From: Nitrospira sp. CG24C
GTDB lineage: Bacteria > Nitrospirota > Nitrospiria > Nitrospirales > Nitrospiraceae
Direction: 5' to 3'
DNA: 64,000 nucleotides
Assembly (NCBI GenBank): GCA_002869885.2
Contig: NEWR02000016.1
Span: 78,739 to 142,738, forward strand
The translations under genes were made by a program, and so were the position numbers. Under the pieces are notes generated by a model that saw nothing but the letters and a program-made list of their open reading frames with translations, was not told where the DNA came from and did not search any database. Position 1 is the first letter of the stretch, and each line of letters starts with the position of its first letter. This document shows, one piece after another, positions 33,701 through 43,300 of this stretch.

Positions 33701-34399
33701 ATGTGGAATGCGTTCAGGGCGATCGCCTCACGCCTCACGCCTTACGCCTTACTGTTCTGCGTCGGTTGCGCCATTCCTATCGTGCCCTATCGTGCGGTCT
33801 ATGAAGACCCGGTGAACTATGTTCGCCTGGAAGTCGATGATGCCGTCCTGCCGGAGTGGCCTCCCAGCGCGCATGCGCATCCGAAGGCGATGGGCGCCGA
33901 GGAGGTTGCTCGCATCCTCGGAGGCATCTCGGTCAAAGAACATCGAATCTGGCTACAGAAATGGCTGCAGGGCGAAGCGCCGCTGATGCCGGCGTTTCGT
34001 CCTGAAGAACTCACCCTCTTGTCTCGGCAGATTGCAGAGGCCTTTGCCGCAGCGAAGCCGGGTGAACGCGTGACGTTTTACCTGAGTCATCCGCAAACGT
34101 CCGTCAAGAGAGTCATCACGACGGGCGGATTATATGTCCACGGGACTGAGTTGCATTTCATTTTGGGGAATTGGCAGATCGTCTATGGCATTCCGACCTA
34201 TGGGATGATCTACGATCGTCGCTATCCCATGCGACCGACGGCCGCCAAAGGATTCGACTTGTTCTTCGAGCCAGAGGTAGCGACCATCACACAACAGCAC
34301 AGCCTCTGGGACACGTTGTTAGCTAACACGGACGACGAACTCGTGATCGATCTGACGAAAACCATCCCTAGCCCTCTCGCGTCTCAAGCAGGACGCTGA
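33701..34399 (+). CDS. Lipoprotein of unknown function, ends and begins in repeat DNA
   Basis: Lipobox LFCVGC. The GTG at 33659 opens the frame; the ATG at 33701 is nearer the leader. The hydrophobic leader (SRLTPYALLF) is encoded by copies of ACGCCTCACGCCTTACGCC, the GGGGTAA/GTGAGG repeat unit. The mature domain has EEVARILGGISVKEHR, PEELTLLSRQIAEAFAAAKPGERVT and YGIPTYGMIYDRRYPMRP; no family recognised. The stop TGA lies in the end of repeat element C, so the last residues (QAGR) are repeat-encoded. Confidence 0.65.
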   Translation: MWNAFRAIASRLTPYALLFCVGCAIPIVPYRAVYEDPVNYVRLEVDDAVLPEWPPSAHAHPKAMGAEEVARILGGISVKEHRIWLQKWLQGEAPLMPAFRPEELTLLSRQIAEAFAAAKPGERVTFYLSHPQTSVKRVITTGGLYVHGTELHFILGNWQIVYGIPTYGMIYDRRYPMRPTAAKGFDLFFEPEVATITQQHSLWDTLLANTDDELVIDLTKTIPSPLASQAGR

Positions 34400-34519
34400 A
34401 AAAGTCCTCCAACGCAAGAAGAACGTTATTTGGTTTGTCTTGTTTGTTTGGTTAAACGAAACAAACCAAATAAACCAGATGAACCAAATCAACTAAACAA
34501 ACCAGTTTGAGCGTCCTGC
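34388..34519. repeat. GCAGGACGCTGAAAAA element, copy C, holding a nonamer palindrome
   Basis: Left GCAGGACGCTGAAAAA (34388-34403) and right TTTGAGCGTCCTGC (34506-34519) differ from the other copies by paired changes (T to C left, A to G right). The middle (34428-34505) is an inverted array of AAACCAAAT-like nonamers. The region 34520-34693 before the AsmA gene has no gene. Confidence 0.85.
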
Positions 34520-34693
34520 CAGTCGCTTGTATCCTGACCGGGTTTTCATCCGGCTGAATGTTGAACGCAGGAAGCAGAGAATTCCCTGTCAAGACACAGA
34601 CTTAGTAGATTTCATGCAGGTGATTGGGTAAGATGCGACATCAGTAGAAATGATGCAGTTACCCACCAAGGATGATCGATCCAGGGAGGAGGA

Positions 34694-37600
34694 GTGGTTC
34701 GAACTCGTGTTGTTGTTGCCCTGATTGTCGTTCTGCTGATCGGCGGTGGCGGTGTCCTTACGTTCTTGTCCTACCTGACCGACGACGAGTACATCAAAGA
34801 TTTTTTCCTCCAGCAGCTGGAGCAGAGTATCGGACGAAAAATCGACGTCCATCGCATCAAGCTGGTCCTTAGCGACTTTCCGCGTCTTCGATTGGAATTA
34901 ACGCAGGTCACGGTTCACGATCGGAATTCCGATGACGTCCTGTTATCGGCTAAGAAGCTGGATGTGGTCTTGCGGTTTCTCCCGCTGTTGCGCAAGCAGG
35001 TGGTGGGGAAGCGGTTGCTCATCGAAGAACCGACGTTAACGCTTCGGCGCGATCGTAGCGGGCACTGGAACCTCCTCGATCAAGTTGTCCAGGGGGGGGC
35101 GGCCGATCAGGACGCTATGCAGACGCTCAGCCGTATTTTCCGTATCCGGGAAGCGACGCTGGTGAAGGGGAAGTTGCTCATCATCGACGACGCACGTCCA
35201 GACGGGACACGATCGATGACACTGGAGTCGGTAGAGGCGTCGCTGGTCATCAGAGCGGAGCGGGGACAGGCGGATTTACACGTGTCTTCCGGTTATGCGG
35301 ACGGCAAGAGCCTGTCCGGCTTCTCTCTAGGAGGGACGATCAGCGCTGCCCAACGGCAGACGATAGCGCTCAGCGATTCCTCTGCTGGGCAAACCCTACT
35401 CCAATTCGAAGGCACCGTCGAAGCTGCCAATCTGAATCTTCGAGAGATGGCGGATTTCTTCGGGCCGCATCCGGCTCCGCAGCACTTGCAGGGCGCCGTC
35501 AATATGAATAGTCATGTTCGGGTTGTGCCCGGTGTCGCAGGCTATGATGTGGTCTTGTCCGGTTTATCTGCAAACCTCGAACAACTGAAGCTCACGGGCC
35601 AAGCGAGCCTTTCCGGTCTGCTGACGCCTCAACCCACGTTTGAGCTGACCTTTGCGACAGCTCCGATCCAGTTGAGCCGGTTATTCGAGACCGTGGCGGC
35701 CGAATGGGTGCACCCGCAGTTGCCGGCGATAATCAAGAATCGGGAGATCGACGGAATATTGGAGGTGGTCTCGGCGACTGTTACAGGATCGTCAGTGGCA
35801 GGGCCGCAGCTGTCGTTGACAGGGGAGTTTCGCGTGAAACAGGGACAAGCCTTGATCGGAGGCGATCATATCCCTGCCAAGGATTTAGCCGCGGTGGTGT
35901 TGCTCGAAACCGGACGTCTCCGGGTGTCGAATCTGAGCGGACTCTATGGCACGATCCACATGAATGAGAGCAAGGCGCTCGTCTCATTTTTAGAGGCTGG
36001 CCCCTGGCTTGAAATGGACATTACCGGGGAGATGGCAGCCGGAGATCTGTTGCAGTTTCTCGCGAAGACGGTCAATTCAGAACAGCTGTCGCGTGTGCTG
36101 GCTGACTCGCGTGAGGTCGAAGGCAATGCCGTTCCCACGTTTCGCATGGTCGGCCCGCTCAATCAACCGGGCGGCGTCACGTTTGCCGGGGGAGAGGTTA
36201 CCGTTCAGCGTGTCAGTCTGACCAATCCGTTGCTGCCCGAACGGGTGACGGCGCTGCAGGGCCGGTTCGTGTTATCTGAGGGCGGAACCCTGTTCGATCA
36301 GGTGACAGGCCATTTAGGAGATCTGGCGCTGCAGTTCAGTGGGGGGATTACCGGGGGCAGTAGCAGCGCGTTTCAGGATTTCCTGATTCGAGTCAATGGC
36401 GATGCGGGCCATATGGCGAAGTTATTGCCCTCGAACGCTATTCCAGCCGGGATGATCGAGGGCTTGGTCAATGGCGCGGTGGTATTGACCGGGCCGACGG
36501 TGTCGCCTCACATACGGGGTGAGGTCGTCCTGACCGAGTCGAAAGTGACGTTGCCCGATCTGGTCGAAAAACCGATCGGAGCCCAAGCGACCTTGGAATT
36601 CGAAGGCATGATTCCACGGGCTTCCGGCGTCTTGCTCGATCGGCTTGAGCTGAACGTGCCTCCGATCCGGCTTCCGGTCAAAGGCAAGATTCAGCTGGGT
36701 GAACGGTTCTCCATCGACGCGGCGCTTTCAACCGGCACGTTGTCATTGTCCCGCGTGCCGGAATGGATTGCGAAGGGAGGGTTTGAGGCTGGGAATGTCG
36801 AGTTGTCGCTCGACATGAAGGGGAAGGGTCTCGACTGGAAAACCTGGAAGACCACCGGGTGGCTTGCCTTGACCAATGGGCTGATGAACGCCAAGGGAAC
36901 CGAGGGCCCAATCCAGGATTTGTATATGCGGGTCCGGTTCGTGAAGAATGGCGCGGAGATCAAGCGGTTGTCGTTTCGCTTGCTCGACAGCGATGTTGCG
37001 CTGGAAGGATCGATCCGCAACTGGGTGGGGAAACCCATGATTACCGCCAAGATCGAGGCCAATCAGATGGATCTCGATCTCCTTATTCCGAAAGGCCCAC
37101 GGTCGCCGATCCGAGAGGTTCTGGAAGCCCTTGCAGCCACCAGTAAGGTCCAGGCCACCGCGTCGATAGCACGGGGCCATTACAAGCATCTCAAATTTGG
37201 GAGTCTCTCCGCCCGGATCACCATTCAAGACGGCGTGCTCGATCTGGATCGTCTATCAGGCCAATCATCCAATGGAGACGTTGCCGGACGTATCGTGGTG
37301 CAACTGCCGCAGAAGAAGCCTGCCGACGCTGAGCTCTCGGTTCGGGCGACGGGCTTGTTGGTGGAAGATGTGTTGAAACTGTTTGGCCCGAAAGCCGGTG
37401 TCATCACAGGTGAAGCTCGAGTGACGGGAACGATTCGCGGCAACGGGAAGAATCCACATGGGCTGTCTCCCACATTGGACGGCAAAGTGGACGTCCTGCT
37501 TGAAAATGGTCGCATCTTCAAGTCCGAGGAACGGGCGGTCTGGAAAATCATCAGCATTTTGAATCTCCCGGCCGTGCTTCAAGGGAAAGTAGATTTGGAG

Positions 37601-38062
37601 AAAGACGGGTTGCCCTATAACAAGATTTCAGCGAAGGTTCTCGTGCGGAACGGGCTCTTCGAGACCGAGAACCTGATCATCGATAGCCCGATCGTCAAGA
37701 TTACCGCTGCCGGCAACTACGATATGCCGACGGATCAAGTCGACATGGTCTGGGCCGTCAGCCCGTTCGGATCCTATTCGCAATTCCTGAAAACGATACC
37801 GCTCTTCGGGCGGTTGTTTGCCGGTGAACGCAAAGGCATTGCCACTGCGCTGTTTTCCGTCAAAGGGTCAATCGAGGATCCGGAGGTGACGTACCTGCCC
37901 ATGAAATCGTTTGCCACCGGCGTAACGGGTTTGGCGCAACTGGCCTTTGACATTTTGAAGAACACGCTCATGTTGCCGATCGATCTCATGACGCCTGACG
38001 AGGAGAAGGCCGATGACAAGGGCACCCTACCAACGCCTGAGCCTGTTCCATCCGCGCCTTGA
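34694..38062 (+). CDS. AsmA/TamB-like inner-membrane-anchored bridge protein
   Basis: 1122 residues. One N-terminal membrane helix (VALIVVLLIGGGGVLTFLSYL) then a very long beta-rich periplasmic body. QQLEQSIGRKIDVHRIKL, VLLSAKKLDVVLRFLPLLRK and LRRDRSGHWNLL match the AsmA N-terminal domain; the end (VSPFGSYSQFLKTIPLFGRLF, KGSIEDPEVTYLPM) matches the AsmA-like C-terminal part of YhdP/TamB-type proteins, now thought to carry phospholipids between the membranes. Start is GTG with AGGGAGGAGGA directly upstream. Confidence 0.85.
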   Translation: MVRTRVVVALIVVLLIGGGGVLTFLSYLTDDEYIKDFFLQQLEQSIGRKIDVHRIKLVLSDFPRLRLELTQVTVHDRNSDDVLLSAKKLDVVLRFLPLLRKQVVGKRLLIEEPTLTLRRDRSGHWNLLDQVVQGGAADQDAMQTLSRIFRIREATLVKGKLLIIDDARPDGTRSMTLESVEASLVIRAERGQADLHVSSGYADGKSLSGFSLGGTISAAQRQTIALSDSSAGQTLLQFEGTVEAANLNLREMADFFGPHPAPQHLQGAVNMNSHVRVVPGVAGYDVVLSGLSANLEQLKLTGQASLSGLLTPQPTFELTFATAPIQLSRLFETVAAEWVHPQLPAIIKNREIDGILEVVSATVTGSSVAGPQLSLTGEFRVKQGQALIGGDHIPAKDLAAVVLLETGRLRVSNLSGLYGTIHMNESKALVSFLEAGPWLEMDITGEMAAGDLLQFLAKTVNSEQLSRVLADSREVEGNAVPTFRMVGPLNQPGGVTFAGGEVTVQRVSLTNPLLPERVTALQGRFVLSEGGTLFDQVTGHLGDLALQFSGGITGGSSSAFQDFLIRVNGDAGHMAKLLPSNAIPAGMIEGLVNGAVVLTGPTVSPHIRGEVVLTESKVTLPDLVEKPIGAQATLEFEGMIPRASGVLLDRLELNVPPIRLPVKGKIQLGERFSIDAALSTGTLSLSRVPEWIAKGGFEAGNVELSLDMKGKGLDWKTWKTTGWLALTNGLMNAKGTEGPIQDLYMRVRFVKNGAEIKRLSFRLLDSDVALEGSIRNWVGKPMITAKIEANQMDLDLLIPKGPRSPIREVLEALAATSKVQATASIARGHYKHLKFGSLSARITIQDGVLDLDRLSGQSSNGDVAGRIVVQLPQKKPADAELSVRATGLLVEDVLKLFGPKAGVITGEARVTGTIRGNGKNPHGLSPTLDGKVDVLLENGRIFKSEERAVWKIISILNLPAVLQGKVDLEKDGLPYNKISAKVLVRNGLFETENLIIDSPIVKITAAGNYDMPTDQVDMVWAVSPFGSYSQFLKTIPLFGRLFAGERKGIATALFSVKGSIEDPEVTYLPMKSFATGVTGLAQLAFDILKNTLMLPIDLMTPDEEKADDKGTLPTPEPVPSAP

Positions 38063-38102
38063 CCGACTTTCCCTCCCGTGCTAGATTCCGGCCAACATTT
38101 GC

Positions 38103-39248
38103 ATGGCCTCATCCATTTCGCACTCTCAACGCGCCACGGTCTTTATCGCTGCCAGCGAGACGGACGCCAATCTCTATTACGCGACGAAGTTTATTGCGCC
38201 GGACCCCTTTATCTATTTGGAAATTAAAGGGGAACGGATTCTGGTGATGAGCGATCTCGAAATGGATCGGGCAAAGAGCCAATCGTCCGTCGATCGTGTG
38301 CTGTCGTATTCGGAGGTGGAAGGGCGAGCCAAGACACAAGGTATCGCCGAGCCCGGCACGGTTGAGGTGGTCCATATTCTCCTGCGAGAAGCCGGCATCA
38401 CGCAGATCCTGGTCCCGGCCAACTTTCCTTTCGGCCATGCCCTCAAATTCCAGTCTTTGGGGTATCAGCTCGTTCCGAAGCGGGATCCCTTCTACGAGCA
38501 GCGTGTCGTGAAAACCGCCGAGGAAATCGGCTATATTGAAGCAGCCCAGCGAGCGACCGAACAGGCTGTTGCGGCTGCCTTCGATCTGCTGCGTCAGGCT
38601 TCAATCAACAAGGACCAATTGTGGTTCGAAGGAATACCTTTGACGTCTGAGCGGGTGAAGAAGCTGATCAACGTGACCTTGATGGAGTGTGACTGTGTCG
38701 CTCAACATACCATCGTCGCCGGGGGAGAGCAGGCCTGCGATCCGCATAACGAAGGCAGCGGGCCATTGCCGGCTCACCGCAGTATCATTTTCGATGTATT
38801 CCCACGTTCAGCCACCAACCGCTATTTCGCCGATATGTCCAGAACTGTGGTGCGGGGGACTCCGAGTCCCGAGCTGAAGCGGCTCTATAAGACGGTCTTA
38901 GCTGCCCAAGAAGAGGCCATAACGAAAGTCAAAGACGGGGCGGACGGGAAGAGGATTCATCAAGGGATCTTGGCAAGATTTGAGAAAGCCGGGTACCAGA
39001 CAGGTTTGGTGAATGGGCGTATGCAGGGCTACTTTCACGGTACCGGCCATGGGGTTGGACTCGATATCCATGAAATGCCGCGCATCAGCCGCACCGGGTC
39101 TCTGCTCCAAGAAGGTCACGTCGTCACCGTCGAACCGGGGCTCTACTATCCCGGCCTGGGCGCTGTCCGCATCGAAGACATGGTCCTCGTCACGAAAGAC
39201 GGGTGCCGCAATCTGACGAACTCTCCCAAGATTTTCGAGTTGGGCTGA
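38103..39248 (+). CDS. M24 family aminopeptidase (Xaa-Pro type)
   Basis: N-terminal creatinase-like domain (1-140) and a C-terminal pita-bread domain. Metal ligands are visible: Asp in IIFDVFPRS and in YFADMSR, His in FHGTGHGVGLDIHEMP, Glu in VVTVEPGLYYP, and Glu in VRIEDMVLV. Cytosolic (no signal). 381 residues fit the PepQ/PepP range. A transposase gene starts 45 bases downstream. Confidence 0.9.
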   Translation: MASSISHSQRATVFIAASETDANLYYATKFIAPDPFIYLEIKGERILVMSDLEMDRAKSQSSVDRVLSYSEVEGRAKTQGIAEPGTVEVVHILLREAGITQILVPANFPFGHALKFQSLGYQLVPKRDPFYEQRVVKTAEEIGYIEAAQRATEQAVAAAFDLLRQASINKDQLWFEGIPLTSERVKKLINVTLMECDCVAQHTIVAGGEQACDPHNEGSGPLPAHRSIIFDVFPRSATNRYFADMSRTVVRGTPSPELKRLYKTVLAAQEEAITKVKDGADGKRIHQGILARFEKAGYQTGLVNGRMQGYFHGTGHGVGLDIHEMPRISRTGSLLQEGHVVTVEPGLYYPGLGAVRIEDMVLVTKDGCRNLTNSPKIFELG

Positions 39249-39293
39249 CCCGACCCACTGTTTCGTCTTCTCTTCTCCTCACAGAGGTACCCG

Positions 39294-40148
39294 GTGACGC
39301 ATGTTCTCCGCCGATGGCTTGCAGTCTTTCTGTCTTGGGTAAAGCAGATCTTGCGTCGTTGGCTCGCCAGAGACACGAAGCCAAATCGGTGGGGTCGCCA
39401 GCGTCCTGCACCACCATGCAGGGGTTTTGCCCAGCCGAAACCCACATGGGTCAAACACGAGGTCATTCGCTTGAAAGCGCTCATGCCGCAGGCGGGGTGT
39501 CGCACCATCGCCCACCACTTCAATCGGCGGTGGCAATTCCGGCGGCAGATGACGGTGAGCAAGACCTATGTGGCGGACACGTGCCGAAAGCACCAGTATC
39601 TGATTTACACGGTGCGGCGGAAACTGAAGCATCACGTGCCGAGACCGATGCCGTGCAATCGCGTGTGGGGCTGTGATCTGCTGGTCAAGACGGATCGGCA
39701 CGGCCAGCCGCATCTCGCCTTGGCCATCCTCGATCATGCCAGCCGGGCCTGCCTACGACTGCAGCGGCTGTCGGACAAATCGTCATGGACACTGTTACAG
39801 GAGGTGATTCAGGTAGTGAAGCGCTATGGTCGCCCCACATTCTTACGGACGGATAACGAGGCCGTCTTGGTGTCGCGGCTCTTTAGAATTGGCCTGTGGT
39901 TGTTGGGCATTCGCCAGCAACGGATCGAACCAGGGTGCCCCTGGCAGAACGGGCGGGTGGAGCGATTCATCGGCACCGTCAAACGGGAACTGCGGCATGA
40001 GGTGCTAACAAGCAGCACGGATCTCGATCTCAAGCTGACAGTGATTCGGACTTGGTACAACCATGATCGCCCGCACGATCACTTGCAGGGCAGAACACCG
40101 GCGGAGGTCTGGGCGGGCATCGATGTGTTTGCGGCAAAGCCGGGCTAG
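39294..40148 (+). CDS. DDE transposase, rve/IS3-IS481 type
   Basis: 284 residues with an integrase core: D128 (WGCDLLVK), D187 (LRTDNEA) and E223 (GRVERFIG), the last two 35 residues apart as in D-D-35-E enzymes. GCPWQNGRVERFIGTVK and NHDRPHDHLQGRTPAEVW are typical. An N-terminal helical region rich in Arg (1-110) may bind DNA ends. Start is GTG. No clear terminal inverted repeats or target duplication were found around it, and the gene seems intact. Confidence 0.85.
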   Translation: MTHVLRRWLAVFLSWVKQILRRWLARDTKPNRWGRQRPAPPCRGFAQPKPTWVKHEVIRLKALMPQAGCRTIAHHFNRRWQFRRQMTVSKTYVADTCRKHQYLIYTVRRKLKHHVPRPMPCNRVWGCDLLVKTDRHGQPHLALAILDHASRACLRLQRLSDKSSWTLLQEVIQVVKRYGRPTFLRTDNEAVLVSRLFRIGLWLLGIRQQRIEPGCPWQNGRVERFIGTVKRELRHEVLTSSTDLDLKLTVIRTWYNHDRPHDHLQGRTPAEVWAGIDVFAAKPG

Positions 40149-40187
40149 GGTTAGCGGGATAAGGGGTAGCGGGGTAACGGGTGAAGC
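40148..40187. repeat. GGGGTAA-family array after the transposase
   Basis: About five imperfect units (GCGGGATAAGGGGTAGCGGG...) directly after the transposase stop. Confidence 0.7.
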
Positions 40188-40335
40188 AAAACGCGGTTGT
40201 CCGGCGAGGTGTGTCCACGGGCGGCTCGATCAGGAGATTGTGAACAAAAAACCAGGCGGGCGGCAGAAGAAATCGTGAACGGATGATGAAATAATTCAGG
40301 TCAGCGAGAAGAAACCAGCTCATTGGAGAACAAAA

Positions 40336-43300
40336 TTATCGGCGAGTCGAGACTGAATCCTCTATCGGACAGGCGGACGGGACACCTCGGCTGTCGTAGG
40401 TAAACGTCGTGACCTTGTTGTCCGCATCCGTGATGGTGAGGGGGTTGCCTTTCACGTCATACGTGATGTTGGTCTGATTGCCTTTGGGGTCCGTGATGCG
40501 CGTGACCTGATTGAATGTGGGTTCGTAGAGAAAGCTGGTTGTGGCGGCAATGGCCTGCTCGGTGCTGGTGAGGAGATTGCCCTTGGCGTCGTAGGTCATC
40601 GTGGTGATCGCGCCATTGGGGCGCTGGATGCGGGTGGGATTGCCCTGGGGATCGCGCGTGATGGTGGTGGTGCGATTCAACGGATCGATCTGTTTGGTCA
40701 CCCGGCCCAAGGGATCGGTTTCGAACGAGGTCGTGTGGGTGTTGGCGTCGGTGAACATGGCGCTGTTGACCGGCGCTGCGAGCGGAGCGGGATTGGCGGG
40801 CGTGCCTTCGCCCGCCGCGACGTTCGGGACGGCGAGCCTTTGGCTGGGCGAGAGCTTCCGCGTCTGGCCCGTCGGCAGCGTCACCTGATTCAAGCGGCCC
40901 GTGGAGTCGTACTGGTACTGATAGAGCGTGCCTCTCGCATCCGTCCGCTGCGTCATGCGGCGCTGCGGGTCATACGCAAAGGTTTCGGTGCTGCCGTCGG
41001 GAGCGGTGATCGCGGTGAGCGCACCCACCGCATCATGCAGGACCGTCGTGACGCGTCCGGCCGGATCGGTGATCGAGGCCAGCCGCCCCTGCGTATCGTA
41101 GGCCAGCGTTGTGACTTGGCTTGCCGGATCGGTGATCGTGGTGAGCTGGCTGCTTCCATTATAGGCGTACGTCGTGGCGTTGCCGTTGCGATCCGCTATG
41201 CTGGTTTGCAGCCCCTGCGCGTTGAATCGATACGTCGTGCCGTCTTTCAGCCTCCTGGTGTAGGTGCCGTCGGACTGTTGCACGATTGTCGAGAATTCCC
41301 CCGGTGGGCCTTGAAAGATCGGCGAGGTTCCCGGCAGCGGCAGTGGGGTGCGGAAGCCCGGCGCGCCCGCGAGAAAGGCGATGGTGTTCAGGAAGAACGG
41401 ACGATTGTTGAGGTTGTTGTACTGATTCGACGCCGGATTGACAAAGCCACTCGCGAAAATTTCTTCATCCCCGACGACGACGGCCCGGCCCCGGCTGGAC
41501 GGAGCGGTCGGCTGGAAGAGCAAGACGTTGGGGCCAGCATCGTTCCGAGCGATTACCGTCGCGTCGTCGGTGGTGGCATAGGAGCCGTTGCCGCCCATGG
41601 TCAGCGCGGGACCCACGTTGCCGAACGGGCCCTGGCCGAGGGGCGACGTGGCGCCTTCCGGTGTGATATCGATCGCCGTGTCAGCAATGAACGAGCCCGG
41701 CAGGGTGCCGAGTAACAAGGGGCGGGTACTGACGGCATCCCGCATTTCCAAGAGTGCGCCGCCTTCGGCGACGAACTGCTCCAAGACCACGACTTCGGAA
41801 GACGTGAGTTGGGACGCCGGGTAGTTCAGGATGAACATATCGGTGCCCGCCAACCCGTCGAGGGTGAGGGTGTCGAGGCCGGTCCGGAGGGTCACCGATC
41901 GTGGGACGATGCCTGCCGGAGCAAAGTTCGCCGGATTGAGGAGATCCGCCCGCGCCTGGGCATGGGCCTGACCCGCGACAAAACTGGTGCTCCGCCCCGC
42001 CACCGTGAGACTGCGCGCCAGGCTGAAACTGTCGATGACGAGCGGTCGCCCGGCTTGTCCGTAGACCTGCAGCCGGCCGTCGCCCTGGGCCAGGAGCAGC
42101 GTGCCGTTGTTTTGGGGAAGCAGCCGATCGAGCCCGTCGAGCGTCCAGCCCGCACCGAATGCGCTCGCCCGTTCGTTACGGAGGAGCAGGTGATCGGTCC
42201 GTGCGCCGCCGATGCTCGATTGCGGATAATTCGAGAAGAGCATCAGCTCGTAGGGATAGCGGCCAGTGGCCAGTCCCCTTGCGTCAAACTGGACCCCTAG
42301 TCGGGAGACGGAGTCCACATTCTCCGGCAAGCCGGCGGCGTTCCAGAACAGCTCGTTTCCTTGCTGCGTGCCAGCGACCGTCAGCCGTGCGGAAAAGGTG
42401 GGCGGGACGGCGGCCCGCTGCTGCAACAGCGCGTCCACTGGAAGAATGGGACGGACATCCGCGCTCGTCGAAGTGTAGCGCAAGGTCAGATTCCGCACCG
42501 CTCCGACGCTCCGGACCCCCGGAATCACCAGTTTCTGCGTCAGCGCGCCTTCCGTCAGATCTCCCTGCGAGCCTGTGTCGCAGGGTGTGCAGGGGCCGGC
42601 TTGCTGAGTTTGGCCTGTTCGACTGTTGACGCCAGGTGCCAAGGCAAAATGCCACGCCGTCCGACGCACGCCGCCACTGATCGTTTCGAGGCGCTGGCCA
42701 TCGGCGCTGACTCGCGCCGTGCCGACCTGCAGGAACGTGCCGGTCTCTGGATAGAGGGACCAAATATCGACGTCGTTGCCGGGCGGCAGGTTGTCGAGGT
42801 TCGGAAACGTGATCGGCGCAGGCGGGTCCATGATAATGCCCGCCGGCTGAATCGTGACGGAGAGGCCTGGGCGCAGTTCGATCGGCCGCGATTCGGGCCG
42901 GCCATATTCTGGGACTGGGCTGAGCGTGAGTTGGCCGCTGTAATCCGTGCCGTCTGGATTCTTGGCCGTATGCGGCGGGATCGTCACGGTGACGTTGAGC
43001 GTGCTGCTTGTAAGGGTCGTAGCTGCTGCTGGGTTGACCGTCACGGCGGTGGCAGTATCGAGCGGCGGCAGGGTCAGCGGCTGCGGCAACTGGTTGCTGA
43101 CGTTCGGAATAATGTCCACCGGTGCCACCAGGTTAGCGAAATTCTGCGGCAGCCCGGTCACGACCAACTGCTGACGCCCGGTCGGCATTGTGGCCGAGGT
43201 GAGGATGAACGTGCCGTCGGCGGCAGTCATCGTGCTGAGAGCCGTGCCCTTGAGCGAGACGGCAAGATTGTCCAGCGGATGCTGCGACGTATCGTCCACG

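Noticed and set aside
39294-40335. Complete insertion sequence with terminal inverted repeats
   Set aside because: I could not find matching ends or a target duplication on both sides of the transposase.
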